From Comamonadaceae bacterium (GTDB taxonomy: Bacteria; Pseudomonadota; Gammaproteobacteria; Burkholderiales; Burkholderiaceae_C): DNA of 6,681 nucleotides. Position 1 is the stretch's first letter; each line of letters opens with the position of its first letter. Under the pieces are notes generated by a model. It was not told where the DNA came from. It worked only from the letters and a program-made list of their open reading frames with translations, and made no database searches. Of the stretch, positions 1 to 5,762 are shown piece after piece. The stretch lies in the NCBI GenBank assembly GCA_947460065.1, contig CANHGF010000140.1, positions 1 through 6,681 on the forward strand, in the 5' to 3' direction. A program made the position numbers and the translations under genes.

Positions 1-206
1 ACTGGATGAATGTGGTCACCGCCTGCCGCACCTGCAACCACCGCAAAAGCAGCCGCACCCCGGAGCAGGCTCGCATGCCGCTCCTGTACACGCCCTATGT
101 GCCCAGCCTGTGGGAAGACTTCATCTTGCGCAATCGGCGCATCCTGGCCGACCAGATGGAGTTTTTGATGGCGCATGTGCCGCGCCATTCGCGCTTGCTG
201 ACTTAG
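1..206 (+). CDS. HNH endonuclease, C-terminal fragment (5' end outside window)
   Basis: The reading frame is open from the left edge (first full codon TGG at 3-5) to a TAG stop at 204-206. The visible protein begins W-M-N-V-V-T-A-C, followed by C-R-T-C-N and a basic stretch with K and R. This is the second half of the HNH (McrA-like) nuclease fold, in which a Cys pair supports a structural zinc next to the catalytic beta-beta-alpha-metal motif. The first His of the HNH motif and the first Cys pair would lie upstream. The tail (EDFILRNRRILADQMEFLM) is hydrophobic and helical in character. The ATG at 6 is internal to the motif and is not the true start. The gene converges on the dehydrogenase gene with 16 bp between the stops. 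Target and role (restriction, phage-related or housekeeping) cannot be told from this fragment. Confidence 0.75.
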   Translation, partial: WMNVVTACRTCNHRKSSRTPEQARMPLLYTPYVPSLWEDFILRNRRILADQMEFLMAHVPRHSRLLT

Positions 207-223
207 CAGGCCACAGCTTTTTT
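194..223 (+). terminator. possible weak terminator after the HNH gene
   Basis: A short stem (194-199 with 205-210, six pairs including one G-U, loop 200-204) overlaps the HNH stop codon. A run of six T follows at 218-223. The seven bases between stem and T-run make this a poor match to a classical intrinsic terminator. The T-run also touches the stop codon of the convergent dehydrogenase gene. Confidence 0.22.
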
Positions 224-1317
224 CAGGCAAAAACGCCGGCCGTCTCCTGCATCCGCTCGGACACCTGCCCCAGGTGGTGCAAGCTGTCGCCAAAGCTCAG
301 CTCCAGTTGGGTGAGCTTTTTGAAGTAATGGCTGATGATGTACTCATCGGTCACGCCGATACCCCCGTGCAATTGCACGCTTTGCTGGCCCACCAGGCGC
401 ATGGCCTGGCCTAATTGCACCTTGGCTCTGGCCACGGCCTGGGTGCGCTCGGCCGCCGGTGACAGCAGCTTGAGCCAGGCGTAGTAACTCATGGAGCGGC
501 CCAGTTCGAGCTGCATCTTCATGTCGGCCAGGCGGTGGCGCAGGGCCTGAAAGCTTGCAATGGCCACGCCGAACTGCTTGCGCTGGTTCATGTAGTCGGC
601 AGTGATGGCCAGACTCTTGTCCATCGCCCCCACGCCCTCCGCGCAGGCGCAGGCCGCGCCCATGTCCAGCGCCTCCTCCAGCGCGGCCAGGCCATCGGCC
701 GCCAGCAGCTGGGCGGGGGTGTCTTTGAGGTGCAGCTCGGCGGCTCGGCCGCCGTCCTGGGTGCCGTAGCCGTGCCGGCTCAGTCCGGCTGCACCAGATT
801 CGACCAGGTAAAGCGCGATCAGCCCACCGCGCCGCGCCGAGACGATGAAGGCATCAGCCTGATCGCCGGCGGCCACCACGCTCTTGGTGCCGTTTAGGCG
901 ATCGCCCTCGGCCAGGGTCTGGCAGTGCGCGGCCCGGTAGCGGCCGCCGCGCTCCTGCCAAGCCAGACTGAGCACAGCCTGGCCTGCGGCCAGCTTGGCC
1001 AGCCACGGCGACTGCGGCGCGAGCTGGCTGAGCACGCGGCCGCAGATCAGCGCCTGCGCCAGGGGCTCGAGCACCAGGCCGCGGCCGAGCTCTTCCATCA
1101 CCACCATGGCCTCCACCGGGCCCATGCCCATCCCGCCCTGGTCCTCGGGCACGGCCAGGCCGGTCAGGCCCAGCTCGGCCAGCTCACCCCAGACCTCGCG
1201 CGAAAAGCCACCGCTGCGTTCGATCTCGCGCCGACGCTCAAAAGGGTAGGCTTTATCGACCCAGCGGGCCACGGCCTCGCGCAGCTGCAACTGGTCGTCT
1301 GAAAAATCGAAATCCAT
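223..1317 (-). CDS. acyl-CoA dehydrogenase, PimD-like small subunit of a heteromeric pair
   Basis: This 364-residue protein has the acyl-CoA dehydrogenase fold: an N-terminal helical domain (about 1-115), a middle beta domain (about 116-205) and a C-terminal helical domain (about 210-350). It keeps the motifs QRKQFG (245-250) and QLHGGIG (315-321), which in this family contribute to FAD and dimer contacts. It lacks the usual S-E-P-x-x-G-S-D flavin motif; W-Q-E-R-G-G (120-125) stands near that place. It also lacks a Glu at either known catalytic-base position: the helix-G site falls on Gly220, and the C-terminal Y-x-G-T segment is missing. It is therefore probably a non-catalytic partner of the upstream 395-residue subunit. 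The ATG at 1317 is preceded by AAGGA with a 6-base gap, and 11 bp separate it from the upstream stop, so the two are surely co-expressed. It resembles PimD (pimeloyl-CoA dehydrogenase small subunit), but the substrate here is unknown. Confidence 0.88.
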   Translation of the reverse strand: MDFDFSDDQLQLREAVARWVDKAYPFERRREIERSGGFSREVWGELAELGLTGLAVPEDQGGMGMGPVEAMVVMEELGRGLVLEPLAQALICGRVLSQLAPQSPWLAKLAAGQAVLSLAWQERGGRYRAAHCQTLAEGDRLNGTKSVVAAGDQADAFIVSARRGGLIALYLVESGAAGLSRHGYGTQDGGRAAELHLKDTPAQLLAADGLAALEEALDMGAACACAEGVGAMDKSLAITADYMNQRKQFGVAIASFQALRHRLADMKMQLELGRSMSYYAWLKLLSPAAERTQAVARAKVQLGQAMRLVGQQSVQLHGGIGVTDEYIISHYFKKLTQLELSFGDSLHHLGQVSERMQETAGVFA

Positions 1318-1328
1318 GATGCGTCCTT

Positions 1329-2516
1329 TCAGCCGAGCAGAGTCTGGGCGACGATGTTGCGCTGCACTTCATTACTGCCACCATAAACGGTGGTCTTGCG
1401 CATGTTCAAGTAGTTCGAGGCCAGTGGCGCACAGTGCAGGGCGCCGCCGGGAAAGGGCTGGTCGCCCTGCCAGCCGGCATCCATGGCCTCGGCAATGAGC
1501 GGCAGGGCAAAGGGTCCGGCGGCCAGCATCATCAGCTCGGTGTAGCGCTGCTGGATTTCGCTGCCGCGGATTTTGAGCAGGCCGGCAATGTCCAGTGCGT
1601 TCTTGCCCGAGTTCATGGCCGAGAGCACGCGCAGCACCAGCATCTCCAGCGCGACGATGTCGACCTCCAACAGGGCAATCTGGTCGCGAAAGCGCAGGTC
1701 GTCCCAGAGGCCTTCAGTCTTGGCAATACGCTTGAGCCGCTCGAGTTCGCGCTTGGCGCGGTTGACGTCGGCAATATTGGTGCGCTCGTGGCTGAGCAGG
1801 TGTTTGGCATAGGTCCAACCCTGGTTTTCCTCACCGATCAGGTTCTCGGCCGGCACCTCGACGTTGTCGAACCAGACCTCATTGACCTCGCACTCGCCGT
1901 CGAGCAGGCGGATCGGCCGCACGCTCACGCCAGGCGACTTCATGTCGATCAGCAGGAAGGAGATGCCGGTTTGCGGCTTACCATCGTTGCTGGTGCGCAC
2001 TAGGCAGAAAATCCATTCGCCGTACTGGCCCAGCGTGGTCCAGGTCTTTTGGCCGTTGACGATGTATTGGTCACCCTGACGCTCGGCCCGGCATTTGAGC
2101 GAGGCCAGGTCCGAGCCCGAGCCCGGCTCGCTGTAGCCCTGGCTCCACCAGACCTCGCCCGAGGCGATGCCGGGCAAAAAGCGCTCTTGCTGGGCCTGGT
2201 TGCCAAAAGCCATGATCACAGGCGCCACCATCACCGGGCCAAAGGGCACGATGCGTGGCGCGCCGGCCAGGGCGCATTCCTCTTCGAACAGGTGGCGCTG
2301 TACCGCGTTCCAGCCCGGGCCGCCAAACTCCTGCGGCCAGCCGTAGCCCAGCCAGCCTTTTTTACCCAGGATCCGGGCCCAAGTCTGCATGTCGTCCCGG
2401 CTCAGACGCAGGCCGTGGTGCACCTTGTGCGCAATGTGGGCGGGGAGGTTTTGACGCACCCAGTGGCGGATGTCGTCGCGAAATTGTTGCTCTTCGGGGG
2501 TGAAGTTGAGGTCCAT
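1329..2516 (-). CDS. acyl-CoA dehydrogenase, PimC-like large subunit of a heteromeric pair
   Basis: This 395-residue FAD enzyme would introduce an alpha-beta double bond into an acyl-CoA and pass electrons to electron-transfer flavoprotein. Visible motifs are the substrate/flavin segment YSEPGSGSD (128-136), NGQKTWTT (154-161) and a C-terminal VYGGSNEVQRN (377-387). The medium-chain-type catalytic Glu position in the Y-x-G segment is Gly379. A candidate base is Glu244 in LSHERTNIAD, at the helix-G position used by isovaleryl- and long-chain acyl-CoA dehydrogenases. The R-x-x-F-G and Q-x-x-G-G-x-G motifs are absent but occur in the downstream small subunit, so the two subunits complement each other. 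It closely resembles PimC, the large subunit of pimeloyl-CoA dehydrogenase; that name is a family label, and the real substrate may be another acyl-CoA. The ATG at 2516 follows a purine-rich AGGAAAGAAG stretch. A 113-bp gap with hairpins separates it from the ferredoxin gene. Confidence 0.9.
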   Translation of the reverse strand: MDLNFTPEEQQFRDDIRHWVRQNLPAHIAHKVHHGLRLSRDDMQTWARILGKKGWLGYGWPQEFGGPGWNAVQRHLFEEECALAGAPRIVPFGPVMVAPVIMAFGNQAQQERFLPGIASGEVWWSQGYSEPGSGSDLASLKCRAERQGDQYIVNGQKTWTTLGQYGEWIFCLVRTSNDGKPQTGISFLLIDMKSPGVSVRPIRLLDGECEVNEVWFDNVEVPAENLIGEENQGWTYAKHLLSHERTNIADVNRAKRELERLKRIAKTEGLWDDLRFRDQIALLEVDIVALEMLVLRVLSAMNSGKNALDIAGLLKIRGSEIQQRYTELMMLAAGPFALPLIAEAMDAGWQGDQPFPGGALHCAPLASNYLNMRKTTVYGGSNEVQRNIVAQTLLG

Positions 2517-2572
2517 GCGTTACTTCTTTCCTGTGTCGCTGACAAGAGGACACCGGTTTTTAGCACGACTTG

Positions 2573-2584
2573 GCCCCGAGGGGC
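2573..2584. repeat. short GC-rich inverted repeat in the spacer
   Basis: GCCCC-GA-GGGGC forms a compact hairpin (four pairs around a CGAG loop). On the plus strand it is followed by GCGCGCTTTT. On the minus strand, the operon direction, no T-run follows. It could stabilise or process the transcript, but may be accidental in GC-rich DNA. Confidence 0.35.
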
Positions 2585-2600
2585 GCGCTTTTCAGGGCTG

Positions 2601-2629
2601 AGTCTTTCCTCGCAGCGCGAGGAAAGGCT
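2601..2629 (-). terminator. terminator-like or mRNA-stabilising hairpin after the ferredoxin gene
   Basis: A perfect 9-bp inverted repeat (2604-2612 CTTTCCTCG and 2618-2626 CGAGGAAAG, 5-base loop) extends to 12 positions per arm with one mismatch. In the operon direction it starts directly after the ferredoxin TGA. No T-run follows the stem, so it does not look like a full intrinsic terminator. A partial terminator, or a hairpin that protects the upstream oxygenase mRNA from 3' decay, would suit its place between the two functional halves of the block. Confidence 0.5.
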
Positions 2630-2944
2630 TCAGTCGCCCAGGTCGAGCAGGACGCGGCCGCTTTCGATCTTTACCGGCCAGGAGCGCACCGGTTCCGTGG
2701 CCGGTCCGCAGGTGACCGAACCGTCGTGCAGGTCGAACATGGCCTGGTGAAATGGGCACTCCACCTGGTGTCCGTCCACATAGCCATCACACAGGCGGGC
2801 GTTGCCGTGGCTGCACAGGTTGTCGATGGCCCACACGCCGTCTTCGATCTTGAAGAGGGCAATGTCGCGGCCGGCGGCCAGCACACTGATGCCTGCGCCG
2901 TCGAAAAGGTCGGCCTCGGCGGCCACATCGGTCCAGTTGCTCAT
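2630..2944 (-). CDS. Rieske-type [2Fe-2S] ferredoxin of an aromatic-ring hydroxylase
   Basis: This 104-residue soluble electron carrier would pass electrons from a ferredoxin reductase to the oxygenase encoded just upstream. The Rieske cluster ligands are plain: C44-S-H46 and C63-P-F-H66, separated by 16 residues, in the normal order C-x-H ... C-x-x-H. Length and motif match the ferredoxins of naphthalene-type three-component dioxygenases (NagAb/AndAb class); NirD-type nitrite reductase small subunits share the fold but would not be expected here. The ATG at 2944 lies two bases after the beta-subunit stop, which implies translational coupling. No reductase gene follows; the next genes are dehydrogenases. 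Confidence 0.93.
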   Translation of the reverse strand: MSNWTDVAAEADLFDGAGISVLAAGRDIALFKIEDGVWAIDNLCSHGNARLCDGYVDGHQVECPFHQAMFDLHDGSVTCGPATEPVRSWPVKIESGRVLLDLGD

Positions 2945-2946
2945 GG

Positions 2947-3420
2947 TCAGATCGGGTAGATGATGGAGTTGGGGATCATTTCGCTATCGTAGACGCACAA
3001 GCGCTCGGCGAATTTCAGGCCCTCGGGGGTCGCCACGATGGTGTCGATGTAGCGTCCCACATTGAAGACCGTGCTCTCTTTGTCGAATTTGGTGCGAAAC
3101 ACCGCATAGTTGGCCTCGCTGTGGATGCGGCCATCTTCCACCTTGCGCACCACTGCCGCGCCCACCACATGGCGCTGGTAGTAGGGGTCGTGGTAGAGGG
3201 TCTGGCTGATGCCATAGACCCGGTCCTTGAGCATGCCCTGGCTGGTAAATGACAGGGTGGCCAGCGGGAAGCCCCGGTCGAAGTTCTCACGCGGCTGCAA
3301 TCGGTAGACGCAGGGGTCGGTGAAAAATCCGGGCCAGCGGTCCCACTGGCCGCTGTCGAGCGCCAGGGCGTAATCGGCGTAAAGCTGCTGAATAGCCAGC
3401 CAGGTTTGCGTATCGACCAT
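2947..3420 (-). CDS. nagH: aromatic-ring hydroxylase beta subunit (NagH/AndAd-like)
   Basis: This small oxygenase subunit has the SnoaL/NTF2-like cone fold and packs against the alpha subunit in an alpha3beta3 hexamer with a structural role. Recognisable family segments are the N-terminal [30 protein letters not shown], the central [13 protein letters not shown] and the C-terminal [17 protein letters not shown]. As I recall it, this ending is almost the same as that of the salicylate 5-hydroxylase small subunit. Two adjacent ATG codons are possible starts. The one at 3420 (157 residues, MVDTQTW) has AAGGA six bases upstream. The one at 3423 shares its A with the alpha stop (TGATG) but leaves only three bases from the Shine-Dalgarno. 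I prefer 3420; a TTG at 3426 is unlikely. The nagH symbol marks the nearest family I recognise; AndAd is also possible. Confidence 0.88.
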   Translation of the reverse strand: MVDTQTWLAIQQLYADYALALDSGQWDRWPGFFTDPCVYRLQPRENFDRGFPLATLSFTSQGMLKDRVYGISQTLYHDPYYQRHVVGAAVVRKVEDGRIHSEANYAVFRTKFDKESTVFNVGRYIDTIVATPEGLKFAERLCVYDSEMIPNSIIYPI

Positions 3421-3422
3421 CA

Positions 3423-4676
3423 TCAATCCTTCATCACCTTGCGCCAGTACTCGTACATGCCCCGAATCAGGGTCTCGGTCACCATATGGTCGGTGTTTTC
3501 GGCGCTGCGCCCGCCCAGCTCAGCCAGGGTGCGGTGCTCCGGTCGCGTCTCAAAGGCCTGCTGCGACAGCTCAATCACCTCGCCGTCGTCGGCCGAGACA
3601 AAGCCGGCTGGCCCGAACAGATTGGCCTGGCGCAGGCGCCGCTCGGTCATTTCGGCCGAGTCGTCCTCAAAGCCGAAATGGGTCCAGACGAAATCGAAGG
3701 CGTCGTGACCCACCGGCTGGATGTGCCGGGTCGAGACGCTGTTGACCTGCTGCTGAAAAATGACGCTGGGAAACAGGGTCATCATCACCGCGCTGGGGCC
3801 GCCCCACCAGGGCTCAGGCACGATGTCCAGAAAGCTTGCATCGTGCAGCTCCATATTGGCCTTGAAGCTGCTGACTTGGGTGACCTGCGCGGTATCGCCC
3901 TGGGCCTGACCGGCCGAGCCGCGGGTGGAGATCATGGCGGCGTGTCGATGGTGCTCGTCCATCACCAATTCGGACTTGTTGTCGGCCCGCCAAAGCCCGA
4001 AGGTGACAAACCAGGTGTGCAGCAGGCCCGGGTGATAAGGATCCTTGATGTTTTCCTGCATCAGCTTCCAGTTGCCTGGAATCCGCTGGCGGTTGTAGCC
4101 CAGAATCTTCAGGGCCCGGCCGTTGAACAGCCGGTCGAAGTACTTGCGGATGGCAGGGCCCAGATAGCTCTCGAGCGATTCGACCTCGTGGTCAAAAGAG
4201 GCAAACACCACACCGCCCCGGCTGGCCACCTTGAGCCGGTTCAGGCTGTGGTCCTTGGGGTCGAAGTCGGCAGGCATGCCGCCCTTGACCTGACCGTCCT
4301 GCCTGACGCCGCGGCGAAACGGCACGCCCTGCAGTTGCCCGTCGAGCGCATAGCTCCATTGGTGGTAGGGGCAGACCAGTTCCTTCTTGTTGCCGTGGCG
4401 CTCGCGGCAAAACGCCATGCCACGGTGGGCGCAGACGTTTTCCACCACGTGGATCTGGCCCTTGAGGTCGCGGGTCATGACCACCGAGCGTTCGCCGATG
4501 GCAGTGCGTTTGAAGTCGCCGGGCTGGGGGATCTCGGCCTCCAAGCCCACATAGCTCCAGTGCCCTCGGTAGAAAAAACGCTCCAGCTCTTTTTTGTGGG
4601 TCTCTGGCTGGGTATAGACCGCAAAGGGGATGCGACTGCTATCGGCCCTTTCCCAATGAATGACGCTCTCCGGCAT
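3423..4676 (-). CDS. nagG: Rieske non-heme iron oxygenase alpha subunit, salicylate 5-hydroxylase / anthranilate dioxygenase-like
   Basis: This is the catalytic subunit of a three-component aromatic-ring hydroxylase, 417 residues from the chosen start. The N-terminal Rieske domain has C82-A-H84 and C102-P-Y-H105 as [2Fe-2S] ligands. The catalytic domain has N209, D212, H215 and H220 in [14 protein letters not shown]212 is the inter-subunit bridging Asp, H215 and H220 are iron ligands, and the third ligand is D363 or D364 in SADDGE. Segments such as [18 protein letters not shown] and [20 protein letters not shown] match what I recall of NagG. AndAc (anthranilate 1,2-dioxygenase) is a close relative, so the exact substrate is open. 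The ATG at 4676 has GGAG seven bases upstream and gives a family-like length. An ATG at 4754 would add 26 residues without family resemblance and run through the promoter region. It overlaps or abuts the beta gene and diverges from lysR. Confidence 0.9.
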   Translation of the reverse strand: MPESVIHWERADSSRIPFAVYTQPETHKKELERFFYRGHWSYVGLEAEIPQPGDFKRTAIGERSVVMTRDLKGQIHVVENVCAHRGMAFCRERHGNKKELVCPYHQWSYALDGQLQGVPFRRGVRQDGQVKGGMPADFDPKDHSLNRLKVASRGGVVFASFDHEVESLESYLGPAIRKYFDRLFNGRALKILGYNRQRIPGNWKLMQENIKDPYHPGLLHTWFVTFGLWRADNKSELVMDEHHRHAAMISTRGSAGQAQGDTAQVTQVSSFKANMELHDASFLDIVPEPWWGGPSAVMMTLFPSVIFQQQVNSVSTRHIQPVGHDAFDFVWTHFGFEDDSAEMTERRLRQANLFGPAGFVSADDGEVIELSQQAFETRPEHRTLAELGGRSAENTDHMVTETLIRGMYEYWRKVMKD

Positions 4677-4725
4677 GGCGCTGCTCCGTGTGTGGCTGAC
4701 GCGCATCATGCGCAGAGGATCAGAT

Positions 4726-4754
4726 TTAGTAAATCGAATCTTAAATATAATCAA
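4726..4754 (-). promoter_or_regulatory. candidate promoter of the oxygenase block
   Basis: On the minus strand, TTGATT (4754-4749, four of six matches to TTGACA) and TACTAA (4731-4726, three of six matches to TATAAT) are 17 bp apart. This predicts a transcript start near 4719 and a 5' leader of about 43 bases that includes the GGAG ribosome site. The weak -10 is as expected for an activator-dependent promoter, and the 17-bp dyad sits directly upstream of the -35. TATATT (4749-4744) is a stronger alternative -10 but lacks a good -35. Confidence 0.4.
4746..4751 (+). promoter_or_regulatory. consensus -10 box for lysR
   Basis: TATAAT is a perfect -10 hexamer on the plus strand. Starts about 7 bases downstream would fall near 4758, inside the 17-bp dyad and only about 17 bases before the lysR ATG. 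No matching -35 is seen at 16-18 bp upstream. Such a short AT-rich site could also be accidental in this AT-rich stretch. Confidence 0.45.
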
Positions 4755-4771
4755 TATTTGAAAATCAAATA
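4755..4771. promoter_or_regulatory. 17-bp dyad, candidate LysR-type operator
   Basis: TATTTGA-AAA-TCAAATA is a perfect inverted repeat with 7-bp arms. It contains the LysR-family T-N11-A signature (T4757, A4769). It covers the predicted lysR transcription start, which fits autorepression, and lies just upstream of the candidate -35 of the oxygenase block, which fits activation. The assignment rests on position and symmetry only. Confidence 0.55.
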
Positions 4772-4774
4772 ATC

Positions 4775-5710
4775 ATGCTAAGCCCCCGACTTGACCTGAA
4801 CCTGCTGGTGGTGTTTCACCAACTGCTGCTCAAGCGGCGGGTGTCAGCGGTTGCCCAGGCCCTGGGCATGAGCCAGCCGGCCGTCAGCAGCGCCCTGGGG
4901 CGACTGCGCGCCGCCCTGGGGGACGAGCTGTTCCTGCGCACTCAAGGCGGCATGGAGCCCACGCCCTATGCCCTGCAACTGGCGCAGCCGGTGGCCGAGG
5001 CCCTGGACGGGCTGCAGCAGGCCCTGAATGTGCGCGCCGCTTTTGAGGCGAGCAGCAGCAGCCGCAGCTTCACCCTGGCGATGAACGATGTGGGCGAGAT
5101 GTATTTCCTGCCGGTGCTGGTCGATGCGCTCGCGCGCCTGGCGCCGGGCGTGACCTTGCAGGTACTGAGCGTGACCGAGGCGTCCTTGAAGGAGGACATG
5201 GCCAGCGGGCGCATCGACCTGGCCCTGGGCCTGCTGCCACAGTTGCAGGCCGGCTTTTTTCAGCAGGCGCTGTTCCGCCAGAAATATGTCTGCTTGCTGC
5301 GGGCCGGCCATACTCTGGCTGCGCGCAAGTCGCTGAGCCTGCAGACCTACACCGAGGCCGAACATGTGCGCATCGTAGCGGCCGGCACCGGCCATGGCAG
5401 CCTGGATCTGGCGCTCGAGAAGAAAAAGTTACGCCGGCGCTTTCGCCTGACGCTCCCTCACTATGTGGCCCTGGGCGATGTGCTGCAGCACTCGGATCTG
5501 ATCGCCACTGTGCCCGAGCGTTTTGCAGACCGCATCGTGGGGCCCTTTTCCCTGGTCAAGCGCGAGTTGCCGGTGGCGGTCGACGACAGTGCCATTCATC
5601 AGTTCTGGCACGGCCGCCTGCACCGCGACCCGGGGCATCAGTGGCTGCGCCAGTGCGTCAACCGGCTGTTTGGCGATGCCCAGTCGGCTTGGGGCGAGCG
5701 GGCGGCCTGA
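4775..5710 (+). CDS. LysR-type transcriptional regulator, NahR/NagR-like
   Basis: This 311-residue regulator has an N-terminal winged helix-turn-helix (about 1-62; recognition region ALGMSQPAVSSALGRLR, 29-45; wing LGDELFLRTQGGMEPT, 48-63). A linker helix and a periplasmic-binding-protein-like effector domain follow (from about 97). The segment EDMASGRIDLALG (140-152) and the C-terminal QFWHGRLHRDPGHQWLR are typical of the NahR/NagR/LinR subgroup, many of which respond to aromatic acids such as salicylate. The divergent gene is a NagG-like oxygenase, so an aromatic-acid inducer of the block is a reasonable inference. The ATG at 4775 gives the normal family start (LDLNLLVVF); no Shine-Dalgarno is seen in the AT-rich bases before it. 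Length is normal and there are no breaks. Confidence 0.92.
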   Translation: MLSPRLDLNLLVVFHQLLLKRRVSAVAQALGMSQPAVSSALGRLRAALGDELFLRTQGGMEPTPYALQLAQPVAEALDGLQQALNVRAAFEASSSSRSFTLAMNDVGEMYFLPVLVDALARLAPGVTLQVLSVTEASLKEDMASGRIDLALGLLPQLQAGFFQQALFRQKYVCLLRAGHTLAARKSLSLQTYTEAEHVRIVAAGTGHGSLDLALEKKKLRRRFRLTLPHYVALGDVLQHSDLIATVPERFADRIVGPFSLVKRELPVAVDDSAIHQFWHGRLHRDPGHQWLRQCVNRLFGDAQSAWGERAA

Positions 5711-5757
5711 GCCGCCAGCCTGCGCCTTGCAGGGGTTGACCGCGCGCTAAGGTCTTA
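5701..5757. terminator. hairpin-rich convergent 3' region between lysR and purN
   Basis: Three inverted repeats lie in succession: GGCGGC-CTGA-GCCGCC (5701-5716, with the lysR stop in its loop), CCTGC-GCCTT-GCAGG (5719-5733), and CTAAGG...CCTTAG overlapping GGTCT...AGACC (about 5747-5769). None is followed by a T-run in either direction. The convergent placement favours transcript-end or mRNA-protecting hairpins, but they are not classical intrinsic terminators. Confidence 0.35.
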
Positions 5758-5762
5758 GGGCC

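Larger units (their letters stand above)
2517..2629 (-). other. 113-bp spacer between the oxygenase and dehydrogenase genes
   Basis: This is the only sizeable gap within the five-gene minus-strand block. It holds two hairpin-forming sequences (2601-2629 and 2573-2584, listed separately) and the ribosome-binding region of the large dehydrogenase subunit. I see no open reading frame and no convincing -35/-10 pair on the minus strand. A separate promoter for the dehydrogenase genes cannot be excluded. Confidence 0.5.
4677..4774. promoter_or_regulatory. divergent control region between the oxygenase block and lysR
   Basis: This 98-bp gap separates the two divergent start codons. Positions 4723-4774 are about 83% A+T (9 G or C in 52), in sharp contrast to the GC-rich coding DNA. 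It contains several inverted repeats: GCGCAT-C-ATGCGC (4701-4713), GATTTA-G-TAAATC (4723-4735), AAATAT-AATCA-ATATTT (4743-4759) and the 17-bp dyad at 4755-4771. This arrangement is typical of a LysR-type regulator that controls a divergent catabolic operon and its own gene. Confidence 0.75.

Noticed and set aside
2049..2750. Open frame of 233 codons on the plus strand opposite the large dehydrogenase subunit, the spacer and part of the ferredoxin gene
   Set aside because: It is a shadow of two well-supported minus-strand genes with no domain resemblance of its own.
4677..4754. N-terminal extension of the oxygenase alpha subunit to an ATG at 4754
   Set aside because: The extra 26 residues do not look like the family and would run through the AT-rich promoter region. 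The ATG at 4676 has GGAG at proper spacing and gives the usual length.
3486..4772. Open frame of 428 codons on the plus strand opposite the oxygenase alpha gene
   Set aside because: It is antisense to a clearly conserved Rieske oxygenase, its translation shows no recognisable domain, and long antisense frames are common in GC-rich DNA.
4844..5395. Open frame of 183 codons antisense to lysR
   Set aside because: It lies wholly inside a conserved regulator gene; its Gln/Gly/Ala-rich translation reflects the complementary codons.
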